From NCBI RefSeq assembly GCF_040750395.1, contig NZ_JBFLVD010000008.1:124001-188000 (forward strand): a DNA stretch of 64,000 nt, given 5' to 3'. The notes under the pieces are model-generated. The model made no database searches and had not been told where the DNA came from. It was given only the letters and a program-made list of their open reading frames with translations. How positions within the stretch are numbered: position 1 is the stretch's first letter; each line of letters begins with the position of its first letter. Shown here one piece after another: positions 29,118 to 37,059 of this stretch. The stretch is from Scandinavium sp002470465. GTDB taxonomy: Bacteria > Pseudomonadota > Gammaproteobacteria > Enterobacterales > Enterobacteriaceae. Position numbers and translations under genes: made by a program.

Positions 29118-29138
29118 GTTCCTCCTGTAAGGAGGAAC
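29118..29138 (+). terminator. Hairpin after ybeL
   Basis: Perfect eight-base stem GTTCCTCC / GGAGGAAC with loop TGTAA, 8 nt after the ybeL stop. The T tract is poor, so termination is uncertain. Confidence 0.5.
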
Positions 29139-29149
29139 TAGTGTTTGCA

Positions 29150-29182
29150 CCCTCTCCTTTTGGGAGAGGGGCGGGGTGAGGG
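29150..29182 (+). repeat. REP-like palindromic repeat, copy 1
   Basis: A 33-nt element has a perfect palindrome core (CCCTCTCC / GGAGAGGG) and a CGGGGTGAGGG tail. The second copy, in opposite orientation, lies at 32775-32807 on the other side of the glt operon. The core may also terminate gltL. Confidence 0.75.
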
Positions 29183-29199
29183 GATCAGGCCGCAGAGGA

Positions 29200-29925
29200 T
29201 CAGTGCAGAATCTTCGCCAGGAAATCCTTCGCACGATCGGACTGAGGATTATTGAAGAAATCGTCCTTGTCGGAGTCTTCCACAATCTTCCCTTCATCCA
29301 TAAAGATGACGCGGTTTGCCACTTTGCGGGCGAAGCCCATTTCGTGAGTTACCACCATCATCGTCATTCCTTCGTGCGCCAGTTCGACCATGACGTCCAG
29401 CACTTCGTTGATCATCTCAGGATCGAGCGCAGAGGTGGGTTCGTCAAACAGCATGGCGACAGGATCCATGCACAGCGCACGGGCGATCGCCACACGCTGC
29501 TGTTGGCCGCCGGAAAGCTGTGCCGGGAACTTATCGGCGTGAGCAGAAAGACCAACGCGTTCCAGCAGCTTCAGGCCTTTAGTGCGGGCGGCGGCTTTAT
29601 CGCGCTTGAGCACTTTGACCTGCGCCAGCGTCAGGTTTTCGATGATCGACAGGTGCGGGAACAGCTCGAAATGCTGGAACACCATGCCGACGTGCGAACG
29701 CAGCTTAGCCAGATCCGTTTTTTTGTTGTTTACCTGCGTGCCGTTCACCAGGATCTCACCCTGTTGTACAGGCTCAAGGCCGTTCACGGTTTTGATAAGC
29801 GTGGATTTACCGGAGCCTGACGGGCCGCAAACCACCACTACTTCACCTTTTTTCACTTCCGTGGAGCAGTCGGTCAGCACCTGAAAGTGGCCATACCATT
29901 TCGAAACATTTTTCAGGGAAATCAT
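29200..29925 (-). CDS. gltL: Glutamate/aspartate ABC transporter ATP-binding protein GltL
   Basis: This is the ATPase subunit of the periplasmic glutamate/aspartate importer. It has 241 aa, with Walker A GPSGSGKST (about 34-42), the signature LSGGQQQR and Walker B AMLFDEPTSALD, then the switch histidine in VVTHEMG. The start overlaps the gltK stop by one base. It is the last gene of gltI-gltJ-gltK-gltL. Confidence 0.97.
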   Translation of the reverse strand: MISLKNVSKWYGHFQVLTDCSTEVKKGEVVVVCGPSGSGKSTLIKTVNGLEPVQQGEILVNGTQVNNKKTDLAKLRSHVGMVFQHFELFPHLSIIENLTLAQVKVLKRDKAAARTKGLKLLERVGLSAHADKFPAQLSGGQQQRVAIARALCMDPVAMLFDEPTSALDPEMINEVLDVMVELAHEGMTMMVVTHEMGFARKVANRVIFMDEGKIVEDSDKDDFFNNPQSDRAKDFLAKILH

Positions 29926-30599
29926 TACACGGTCCTTTTCTTCAAATAGCTGACCAACAGCGAGGCGCTTAAGCTGATAACAAAATAGACGGCCCCGGCG
30001 AACAGGATCATCTCAACCTGGGTACCGTCACGTTCGCCAATGGTGGACGCGGTACGGAAGAAATCGGCAAGGCTCAGAACGTAAACCAGCGAAGTATCCT
30101 GGAACAGGACGATCCCCTGCGTCAGCAGCAGCGGCACCATCGCACGGAACGCCTGTGGCAGAATGATGAGCTTCATTGACTGCCACTGCGTCATTCCGAG
30201 CGCCAGCGCAGCGTTGCCCTGGCCGCGGGAGACGCTCTGGATACCGGCGCGGATAATTTCTGAATAATAGGCCGCCTCAAACATAGAGAAGGCGACCATC
30301 GCTGACACCAGGCGGATGTCGGTTTTTGGTGAAAGGCCCAGCACGTTTTGCAGAAAACCAGGGACGATCAGGTAAAACCACAGCAGCACCATCACCAGTG
30401 GAATAGAACGGAATACGTTCACGTAGGCGATGGCAAACCAGGCGACTGGCTTAAAGGTCGACAGCCGCATCACCGCCAGCAGCGTACCCCAGACGATGCC
30501 GAAAACCACGGCGGTAACCGTAATCTTCAGCGTAATCACCAGGCCTGCCAGCAGATAAGGCATAGAAGGAACGATGGAACTCCAGTCAAAATCGTACAT
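29925..30599 (-). CDS. gltK: Glutamate/aspartate ABC transporter permease GltK
   Basis: This is one of two inner-membrane permeases of the importer. It has 224 aa, about five helices, and the EAA loop (EIIRAGIQSVSRGQGNAALALGMT) that contacts GltL. The ATG overlaps the gltJ stop by one base, which implies coupled translation. Confidence 0.96.
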   Translation of the reverse strand: MYDFDWSSIVPSMPYLLAGLVITLKITVTAVVFGIVWGTLLAVMRLSTFKPVAWFAIAYVNVFRSIPLVMVLLWFYLIVPGFLQNVLGLSPKTDIRLVSAMVAFSMFEAAYYSEIIRAGIQSVSRGQGNAALALGMTQWQSMKLIILPQAFRAMVPLLLTQGIVLFQDTSLVYVLSLADFFRTASTIGERDGTQVEMILFAGAVYFVISLSASLLVSYLKKRTV

Positions 30600-31339
30600 T
30601 ATTTGCCTCCCATGTTGCCGGGCAGGCGAACTTTACGTTCAACCAGATTCATTGCCAGCATAATCACGGCGTTGATCAGGACATAAGCCAGCGTAATCGC
30701 CGTGAAGGATTCCCAGGCGTGTGCGGAATAGTCCAGCAGCTTGCCGGCCTGCGCGGCCATGTCCACCAGGCCAATTGTCGAGGCGATGGCCGAGTTTTTC
30801 ACCAGGTTCATCATCTCCGAGGTCATCGGCGGCACAATCACGCGATAGGCGTTAGGCAGCAGTACGTAGCGATACGCCTGCGGCAGGGTCAGCCCCATCG
30901 CCAGCGCCGCGTTTTTCTGTCCTCGCGGCAGCGACTGAATCGCCGCGCGCACCTGTTCGCACACGCGAGCCGCGGTAAACAACCCCAGGCAGAGCATCGA
31001 CGAAACGAAGAACTGAATGTTGGGATCGAGCTCAGACTTAAACCACATGCCGATATTTTCCGGCAGCAGTTCCGGTATCACCAGATACCAGGTAAAGAAC
31101 TGAACGATCAAGGGAACGTTACGGAACAGTTCAACGTACAGCGTGCCGATTCCGGAGAGGAAGCGGTTGGGCACGGTGCGCAGAATGCCGAACAATGAGC
31201 CAACGAGGAAGGCGATAATCCAGGCCGTGACGGAGAGCGCCACGGTGACCTGAAAGCCGCTCCACAGCCAGCCGAGATAGGTGGTGTTGCCGAACGGGGC
31301 CTGTTGCAGAAAAATACCCCAGTTCCAGTCGATTGACAT
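30599..31339 (-). CDS. gltJ: Glutamate/aspartate ABC transporter permease GltJ
   Basis: This is the second permease of the importer, 246 aa. It has about five helices and an EAA-type loop (CEQVRAAIQSLPRGQKNAALA). It matches E. coli GltJ from the first residue (MSIDWNWGIFLQQAPFGN). Its start lies directly downstream of the SroC terminator, so expression depends on read-through from gltI. Confidence 0.96.
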   Translation of the reverse strand: MSIDWNWGIFLQQAPFGNTTYLGWLWSGFQVTVALSVTAWIIAFLVGSLFGILRTVPNRFLSGIGTLYVELFRNVPLIVQFFTWYLVIPELLPENIGMWFKSELDPNIQFFVSSMLCLGLFTAARVCEQVRAAIQSLPRGQKNAALAMGLTLPQAYRYVLLPNAYRVIVPPMTSEMMNLVKNSAIASTIGLVDMAAQAGKLLDYSAHAWESFTAITLAYVLINAVIMLAMNLVERKVRLPGNMGGK

Positions 31340-31351
31340 AAATGCACTCCG

Positions 31352-31379
31352 AAAAAAAAAAGGGTAGCAGCGCTACCCT
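31352..31379 (-). terminator. SroC terminator / gltI-gltJ attenuator
   Basis: Eight-base stem including an A-T pair (31361-31368 with 31372-31379), followed on the minus strand by a T10 tract. It ends about 12 nt before the gltJ start. Confidence 0.9.
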
Positions 31380-31514
31380 CGAAGACTGCTAAGGAAACCT
31401 TTACCCGTTATCCTTTTCGGCATTCAGGGTATTGATATTTCATGCCCGCTGGGGAACGACCAGCCGACACTGAGTCTGTCCGTGTTTCCTCGCAATCGAG
31501 AGGGCAGGCGAACC
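31352..31514 (-). ncRNA. sroC: SroC small RNA (gltI-gltJ intercistronic)
   Basis: The gltI-gltJ gap is 193 nt and ends in a strong terminator-like hairpin: GGGTAGC / GCTACCC with loop GCT on the minus strand, then ten T residues. This is the position and structure of SroC, an RNA processed from the gltIJKL mRNA that base-pairs with and destabilises GcvB. The 3' end is set by the T run. The 5' end is a processing site and is estimated. Confidence 0.75.
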
Positions 31515-31532
31515 CGCCCATCGTTTTTCTAA

Positions 31533-32438
31533 TTAGTTAAGAGCTTTGTCGTTTGGTTCTTTAAACAGTGCCTTCATGTCGTCAGACAGTTCGAAGTTCA
31601 TGTTCAGGTTTTTCGGTGGGATCGGCTGCTTGAACCACTTGTCGAACCATTTCGCGGCTTCACCGGAGGTTTGCGCCTGTGCGATGGTGTCATCCATCAG
31701 CTTCTTAAAGGCCGGATCGTCTTTACGCAGCATGCAGCCATAGGCTTCTTTAGACTGAGGCGTACCGATGATTTCCCAGTTGTCTGGTTTCTTCGCCTTC
31801 GCACGTTCGCCCGCCAGCAGCGCGTCATCCATCATAAACGCCACCGCACGGCCGCTTTCCAGGGTACGGAAGGAGTCGCCGTGGTCTTTCGCGCTGATGA
31901 TGCGCATCCCCATTTTCTTCTCGTCGTTCATTTTGTTGAGCAAAATTTCTGATGTGGTACCTGAAGTCACCACCACAGCTTTGCCTTTTAGATCGTCGAA
32001 ATCTTTAATCGGGCCGCCTTTTTTCACCAGCAGACGCGTGCCGATGATGAAGATGGTATCGGAGAAGGCCGCCTGTTTCTGACGCTCAAGGTTGTTGGTG
32101 GTGGATCCACATTCGAAGTCATAGGTACCGTTCTGCAGCAGCGGGATACGGTTCTGTGACGTAACCGGGATCAGCTTGACCTGCAGATCAGGCTTGTTCA
32201 GTTGCTTCTTGATCGCATCAACGATAGCGTTGGAGTAATCCTGAGAGTAGCCAACGACTTTCTGCTGGTTATCGTAGTAAGAAAACGGTACAGAGGATTC
32301 ACGGTGGCCGACCACGATCACCCCATTTTTGGCAATTTTATCCAGCGTGCTGCCCGCTGCAGGTGCGTCTTCTGCATGGACAACGCTCGCGGACATTCCC
32401 ATCACCAGCATGGCCGCGGCCAGTTTACGTAATTGCAT
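31533..32438 (-). CDS. gltI: Glutamate/aspartate-binding protein GltI
   Basis: This periplasmic solute-binding protein captures glutamate and aspartate for GltJKL. The 301-aa precursor has a signal peptide ending VHA-ED. Conserved ligand-binding segments include VGHRESSVPFSYYD and VVTSGTTSE. The ATG at 32438 follows AAGGAG at 6 nt; an in-frame TTG six bases upstream is too close to the ribosome site. Downstream expression passes through the SroC terminator, giving high GltI relative to the membrane subunits. Confidence 0.96.
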   Translation of the reverse strand: MQLRKLAAAMLVMGMSASVVHAEDAPAAGSTLDKIAKNGVIVVGHRESSVPFSYYDNQQKVVGYSQDYSNAIVDAIKKQLNKPDLQVKLIPVTSQNRIPLLQNGTYDFECGSTTNNLERQKQAAFSDTIFIIGTRLLVKKGGPIKDFDDLKGKAVVVTSGTTSEILLNKMNDEKKMGMRIISAKDHGDSFRTLESGRAVAFMMDDALLAGERAKAKKPDNWEIIGTPQSKEAYGCMLRKDDPAFKKLMDDTIAQAQTSGEAAKWFDKWFKQPIPPKNLNMNFELSDDMKALFKEPNDKALN

Positions 32439-32480
32439 ATCCAACTCCTTATCGTGGCGTCAGCGACGCGCAGATACCCG

Positions 32481-32499
32481 TGTGAGTGTTGTGTTGTTA
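32481..32499 (-). promoter_or_regulatory. CA-rich GcvB target / translation enhancer in the gltI leader
   Basis: The minus strand reads TAACAACACAACACTCACA, a CA-rich tract about 43-61 nt before the gltI ATG. In Salmonella a CA-rich element at about -57 to -45 of gltI is the pairing site of the GU-rich region of GcvB and also enhances translation. Confidence 0.6.
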
Positions 32500-32523
32500 T
32501 AGCCTGCCACTTGAGTGTGCAGT

Positions 32524-32559
32524 ATTAAGCCAGTTTGTTAACATTTAGTTTGGCTTAAT
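32524..32559. repeat. Inverted repeat upstream of gltI
   Basis: Perfect nine-base arms ATTAAGCCA (32524-32532) and TGGCTTAAT (32551-32559) are separated by 18 nt in the gltI promoter region. They may be an operator; no known binding protein was recognised. Confidence 0.55.
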
Positions 32560-32665
32560 GTAAAGATTTTGCTGCATTATTGTTTGTTTTTGCGAGATGC
32601 GCCGCACCGTTTTGAGGCAAAAATGCTCTTATGCACCGAAAGGGTGCTACCGGTGGGGGCTGGTG

Positions 32666-32682
32666 GTGCAACTCAGTTGCAC
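32666..32682. repeat. 17-nt palindrome in the gltI-lnt intergenic region
   Basis: GTGCAACT-C-AGTTGCAC, perfect eight-base arms with one central base. The surrounding 32439-32841 stretch holds no ORF of note. This site is about 230 nt upstream of gltI. Confidence 0.5.
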
Positions 32683-32774
32683 GATCGCCGATAACGCAAA
32701 TCTCTGAAAGGATTAAGCAATTGGCGTGCCAGAAGTGAATGCAGGATTATTTGAAAGGAGGGTGCGGTCTGATG

Positions 32775-32807
32775 CCCTCACCCCGACCCTCTCCCACAGG
32801 GAGAGGG
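32775..32807 (-). repeat. REP-like palindromic repeat, copy 2
   Basis: Reverse-orientation copy of the element at 29150-29182. The core CCCTCTCCCACAGGGAGAGGG and the CCCTCACCCCG arm are present. It lies 35 nt beyond the lnt stop. Confidence 0.75.
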
Positions 32808-32841
32808 TGAATACACTAAACACTGTCCGGTAGAGACAGTT

Positions 32842-34386
32842 TTACAATTTACCTCGACGCTGTCTCAGGCTCATTACCAGAGCACCAAAACCAAACAGAG
32901 CGGTCAGGATCCACAGCGGCCAGTTGCCGGTGCGCGCATAGGGCGTCAGGCCAGTGGTCGGCGTAACGGTAGTCGTCAGCACTTCGCGAGTAAACTGCGG
33001 GATCATCGCCTGTACATCGCCGCGTGGATCAATGACAGCCGTAATACCGTTGTTGGTGCTACGAAGCAGTGGGCGAGCCAGCTCCAGAGCACGCATACGC
33101 GCCATCTGGAAATGCTGCCAGGGACCGATGGATTTCCCAAACCAGGCATCGTTAGAGATGGTCAGCAGGAAATCGGTATCCGGTCGGAAGTTATCGCGTA
33201 CTTGCTCACCGAGAATAATTTCGTAGCAGATAGCCGCCGTCAGCTTCAGATTATGTGCCGACAGCTGTGGCTGAATGTACGGCCCACGGCTGAAGGACGA
33301 CATGGGTAAATCGAAGAACGGCGCGAGCGGGCGCAGAATGGATTCCAGCGGCACAAACTCGCCAAACGGCACCAGATGATTTTTGTTGTAGCGATCGGTC
33401 GAATCGTAGCTGTACGGGTTGTCTTTGCCGAGCGTGATAATAGTGTTGTAGGTATCGTAACGGTTTTGCGCGTTAAGACGGGAATCTACCACGCCGGTAA
33501 TCAGTGAGCTGTTTTTGGCACGCAGCATATCATCCATCATGCTGAGCAGGCGCTGCTGATTGATTTCCAGGTCCGGAATAGCGGACTCCGGCCAGATAAT
33601 CAGCTGTGATTTGCCCATCACTTTTTCCGTCGAATCGAGATAAATTTTGAGTGTGTTGATCAGCTCTTTTTCATCCCACTTCAGCGACTGTGGAATATTA
33701 CCCTGCACCAGCGAGACTTCCGTCGTGCGGGCGGGAAGCAATTGATACCACTGGATATAACGCAACGGGAAAGGCAGAGCGAACAGCACCACCGCAGCAA
33801 CCAGCGGACGCCAGCTGCGGGTGACCAACGCCAGCACCAGCAGGCCGCTCACCATCATCAGCAGGAAGTTGATGGCTTCGACGCCCATCACCGGCGCCAG
33901 GCCTTTCAGCGGACCGTCAATCTGACTGTAGCCGAACTGTAGCCAGGGGAAACCGGTCAGCACCCAGCCGCGCAGGAATTCAGTCAGCTGCCAGACCGCC
34001 GGAGCGGCAATGGCGACGCGCACCCAGTTTGCTTTCGGCCACAGGCGCGAGAGTATCCCGGCAAACAGCCCGGTATAAAGCGACAGATACGCGGCGAGCA
34101 GAACGACGAGGAAAACGTTCACCGGGCCCGGCATCCCGCCGAACTGCGCGATGCTGACGTAAACCCAGTTAATGCCGGAGCCAAACAGCCCAAGCCCCCA
34201 GAAATAGCCAATCCAGGCGCTTTGCAGCGGACGGCGGTTGAGCGTCAGCCCCTGAAGCCCCATCAGCGAAACGATCGCCGCAGGCCAGATATCGTAGGGG
34301 GAGAAAGCCAGCGTTCCGCAGGCACCAAAAAGCAGCGCCAGCAGCAGGCGAATGCGCTGGCGTTCAATCAGAGAGGCAAATGCCAT
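32842..34386 (-). CDS. lnt: Apolipoprotein N-acyltransferase Lnt
   Basis: This enzyme adds the third acyl chain to the N-terminal cysteine of lipoproteins, the last maturation step at the inner membrane. The 514-aa protein has six to eight N-terminal helices and a periplasmic nitrilase-like domain with catalytic Glu267 (IIWPESAIP), Lys335 (YNKNHLVPFGE) and Cys387 (AAICYEI). It follows corC by 21 nt. A weak hairpin ACTGTC / GACAGT (32822-32840) sits just after the stop. Confidence 0.97.
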   Translation of the reverse strand: MAFASLIERQRIRLLLALLFGACGTLAFSPYDIWPAAIVSLMGLQGLTLNRRPLQSAWIGYFWGLGLFGSGINWVYVSIAQFGGMPGPVNVFLVVLLAAYLSLYTGLFAGILSRLWPKANWVRVAIAAPAVWQLTEFLRGWVLTGFPWLQFGYSQIDGPLKGLAPVMGVEAINFLLMMVSGLLVLALVTRSWRPLVAAVVLFALPFPLRYIQWYQLLPARTTEVSLVQGNIPQSLKWDEKELINTLKIYLDSTEKVMGKSQLIIWPESAIPDLEINQQRLLSMMDDMLRAKNSSLITGVVDSRLNAQNRYDTYNTIITLGKDNPYSYDSTDRYNKNHLVPFGEFVPLESILRPLAPFFDLPMSSFSRGPYIQPQLSAHNLKLTAAICYEIILGEQVRDNFRPDTDFLLTISNDAWFGKSIGPWQHFQMARMRALELARPLLRSTNNGITAVIDPRGDVQAMIPQFTREVLTTTVTPTTGLTPYARTGNWPLWILTALFGFGALVMSLRQRRGKL

Positions 34387-34407
34387 TTAGCGTTGTCGTC
34401 CCGTTAA

Positions 34408-35286
34408 TTAGTCTTCCAGATTGGGCTGTGGCGCATCTTCCGGAAGTTTGACGTGTACCTGGATGATACGGCGGCTGTCAGCCATCGCAACTTTGAACTG
34501 GTAACCATCAATGTCAATGGATTCGCCGCGCGCAGGCAGGTGCCCGAATGCCTGCATCACCAGACCGCCGATGGTATCCACTTCGTCATCGCTGAAGTGC
34601 GTGCCGTAGGCTTCGTTGAAGTCCTCAATGGATGCCAGGGCGCGAACGGTCCAGGTATGACGGCTCAGCTGACGGAAATCGATGTCGTCTTCTTCATCGT
34701 ATTCGTCTTCAATTTCGCCGACGATAAGTTCGAGGATGTCTTCGATGGTCACCAGACCCGAGACGCCGCCAAATTCGTCAATCACAATCGCCATGTGATA
34801 GCGCTGAGAGCGGAACTCCTTCAGCATGCGGTCAACCCGCTTGCTTTCCGGCACCACCACAGCCTGGCGCAACACTTTTTCCATGCTGAAGGCTTCGGCG
34901 TCGCTGCGCATAAACGGCAGCAGATCCTTGGCCATCAGAATCCCTTCAATGTGATCTTTATCTTCGCTGATCACCGGAAAACGCGAGTGGGCGGACTCGA
35001 TAATGACATCGAGGCATTCATCCAGGGTTTGATTGCGTTTCAAGGTAACCATCTGAGAGCGGGGGATCATGATGTCGCGGACGCGCTGGTCGGCGATATC
35101 CATTACCCCTTCGAGCATGTCGCGCGTATCTTCATCGATAAGATCGTTCTGCCCGGAATCACGGATCAGCGCCAGGAGTTCATCACGGTTTTTTGGTTCG
35201 CCGTGGAACAGTTGGCTCAGTAAGAGGGAGAAGAATCCCTTTTTGCTGTTTAAGGTGTCGTTACTGTGTGAGTTGTCGTCGCTCAT
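34408..35286 (-). CDS. corC: CorC (YbeX) CBS-domain Mg/Co efflux accessory protein
   Basis: This is a 292-aa cytoplasmic protein with two CBS domains (about 70-190) and a C-terminal CorC/HlyC domain. The family is linked to magnesium and cobalt efflux in Salmonella and, through its neighbours, to ribosome and RNA maturation in E. coli. CBS motifs such as IMIPRSQMVTL and VIDEFGGVSGLVTIEDILE are clear. It lies between ybeY and lnt in the ybeZ-ybeY-ybeX-lnt operon. Confidence 0.93.
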   Translation of the reverse strand: MSDDNSHSNDTLNSKKGFFSLLLSQLFHGEPKNRDELLALIRDSGQNDLIDEDTRDMLEGVMDIADQRVRDIMIPRSQMVTLKRNQTLDECLDVIIESAHSRFPVISEDKDHIEGILMAKDLLPFMRSDAEAFSMEKVLRQAVVVPESKRVDRMLKEFRSQRYHMAIVIDEFGGVSGLVTIEDILELIVGEIEDEYDEEDDIDFRQLSRHTWTVRALASIEDFNEAYGTHFSDDEVDTIGGLVMQAFGHLPARGESIDIDGYQFKVAMADSRRIIQVHVKLPEDAPQPNLED

Positions 35287-35385
35287 GGCGTCGTATGGGG
35301 TCTCATGTTAGTGAAATCATCTGCCGCGCGTAAACTCAGCTGCTGGCAGCATAAAATCCCCTCGCAGCGGTTAGCTGCCGCAGGG

Positions 35386-35853
35386 TTACTCTTTCTCGGC
35401 AATGTACGGATCATCATAGTTCAGAGCAAGCATTATCTCTGTTTCCAGACTTTCCATCTCTTCGGCTTCGTCGTCTTCAATATGATCGTAACCCAGCAGG
35501 TGCAGGCTGCCGTGTACCACCATGTGCGCCCAGTGGGCTTCGAGTGGTTTACCCTGCTCCTGAGCTTCGCGTTCCACCACCTGGCGGCAGATGATGAGAT
35601 CGCCGAGCAGCGGCATCTCAATACCTGGCGGCGCCTCAAACGGGAAGGAAAGCACGTTGGTTGATTTGTCTTTGCCGCGATAGGTGAGGTTGAGCTCATG
35701 GCTTTCCGCTTCATCAACCAGGCGAATGGTCACTTCCGATTCGGCCTGAAACGCCGGGATTGTCGCATCCAGCCAGCGCTGGAATTGCGCTTCCGGCGGC
35801 AGGCCGTTTTCATCTTCGGTGGCTATCTGTAAATCTAAAATTACCGAGCTCAT
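35386..35853 (-). CDS. ybeY: Endoribonuclease YbeY
   Basis: This metal-dependent RNase matures the 3' end of 16S rRNA and takes part in ribosome quality control. It has 155 aa. The family zinc motif H3xH5xH is present (HMVVHGSLHLLGYDH). The ATG overlaps the ybeZ stop by 4 nt (ATGA). It is followed by corC after 99 nt. Confidence 0.96.
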   Translation of the reverse strand: MSSVILDLQIATEDENGLPPEAQFQRWLDATIPAFQAESEVTIRLVDEAESHELNLTYRGKDKSTNVLSFPFEAPPGIEMPLLGDLIICRQVVEREAQEQGKPLEAHWAHMVVHGSLHLLGYDHIEDDEAEEMESLETEIMLALNYDDPYIAEKE

Positions 35854-36905
35854 TTTTGCTCCTGAGACTGCGCGGTCAGCGCTTCGCGTTTACGCTCTGC
35901 GGCTTCGGCAGCTCTGCGCTTTTGATCTGCTTCTTCCCAGGCTTCATAGGCGTTAACGATGCGGGCGACCACCGGGTGGCGCACCACGTCTTCACTGTGG
36001 AAGAAGTTGAAGCTGATTTCATCCACTTCCGCCAGCACTTCGATGGCATGGCGCAGGCCCGATTTCATATTACGCGGCAGGTCAATCTGGGTGATGTCGC
36101 CGGTGATCACGGCTTTGGAGTTAAAGCCAATACGGGTCAGGAACATTTTCATCTGTTCGATGGTGGTGTTCTGGCTTTCATCCAGAATGATGAACGCATC
36201 GTTCAGCGTACGGCCACGCATATAAGCCAGCGGGGCGACTTCGATGACGTTGCGCTCAATCAGCTTTTCGACTTTCTCAAAGCCGAGCATTTCGAACAGC
36301 GCGTCGTACAGCGGGCGCAGATACGGATCCACCTTCTGGCTCAGATCGCCTGGCAGGAAGCCAAGTTTTTCACCGGCTTCCACCGCCGGACGAGTCAGCA
36401 GAATGCGGCGAATTTCCTGGCGCTCAAGGGCGTCCACCGCAGCGGCAACCGCAAGGTAGGTTTTGCCGGTTCCCGCAGGACCTACGCCAAAGGTGATGTC
36501 ATGGTCGAGAATATTAGCGATGTACTGCGCCTGATTTGGCGTACGCGGCTTAATGACTCCACGCTTGGTTTTGATATTGATGGCTTTGCCGTAGTCCGGT
36601 ACGCTCTCGGCGCTTTGTTCCAGCACGCGGGCTTCTTTAATCGCCAGATGAATCTGCTCAGGTTCGATATCCTGGGTCTGGCCACGCATCGGGGCTGTAT
36701 CAACATACAGAGAGCGCAGAATATCGGCTGCTGCATTCACGCAGAGGGCGCGACCGGTGAGTTTGAAGTGGTTATCGCGGCGGTTGATTTCGATGCCCAG
36801 TCGACGTTCGAGGTGCTTGACGTTGTCATCAAACGGGCCACACAGGCTCAGCAGGCGTTCGTTGTCTGCCGGCTCAAGGGTGATTTCACGGGTTTCTGTA
36901 TTCAA
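35850..36905 (-). CDS. ybeZ: PhoH-family ATPase YbeZ (PhoL)
   Basis: This 351-aa PhoH-like NTPase has a C-terminal RecA-type domain with Walker A GPAGTGKT and Walker B AFIILDESQNTT. It interacts with YbeY in E. coli and is thought to help rRNA processing. The start is a TTG at 36905 preceded by GAGG at 6 nt, giving the family N-terminus MNTETREITLEPADN. The upstream open frame (to 36932) has no ribosome site. The C-terminal tail is Ala/Glu/Arg/Gln-rich. Confidence 0.92.
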   Translation of the reverse strand: MNTETREITLEPADNERLLSLCGPFDDNVKHLERRLGIEINRRDNHFKLTGRALCVNAAADILRSLYVDTAPMRGQTQDIEPEQIHLAIKEARVLEQSAESVPDYGKAINIKTKRGVIKPRTPNQAQYIANILDHDITFGVGPAGTGKTYLAVAAAVDALERQEIRRILLTRPAVEAGEKLGFLPGDLSQKVDPYLRPLYDALFEMLGFEKVEKLIERNVIEVAPLAYMRGRTLNDAFIILDESQNTTIEQMKMFLTRIGFNSKAVITGDITQIDLPRNMKSGLRHAIEVLAEVDEISFNFFHSEDVVRHPVVARIVNAYEAWEEADQKRRAAEAAERKREALTAQSQEQK

Positions 36906-37031
36906 ACTGTTCCTCTTTATACCTGGCGCCACGGAGGGCTTTTATGGACCTGCTTAAAGGAAATTATTCTCGCAAGCGTTTAAAGGTGCAAGCATTGCCA
37001 TGGATGTGGGGGCAGGGCGGGGAAATGCAAG

Positions 37032-37053
37032 GGCCTGCCGCGCACGGCAGGCC
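37032..37053 (-). repeat. GC hairpin between miaB and ybeZ
   Basis: Perfect nine-base stem GGCCTGCCG / CGGCAGGCC with loop CGCA, 6 nt after the miaB stop, with no T tract. It is either a REP-like element or a poor terminator. Confidence 0.6.
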
Positions 37054-37059
37054 GGGCGA

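Noticed and set aside
32496..32501. TATAAC as the gltI -10 element
   Set aside because: It would place the transcript start inside or after the CA-rich GcvB target, which should be transcribed; the true promoter is probably further upstream.
35760..36983. 407-codon open frame antisense to ybeY and ybeZ
   Set aside because: It mirrors two well-supported genes and has no domain or start signal of its own.
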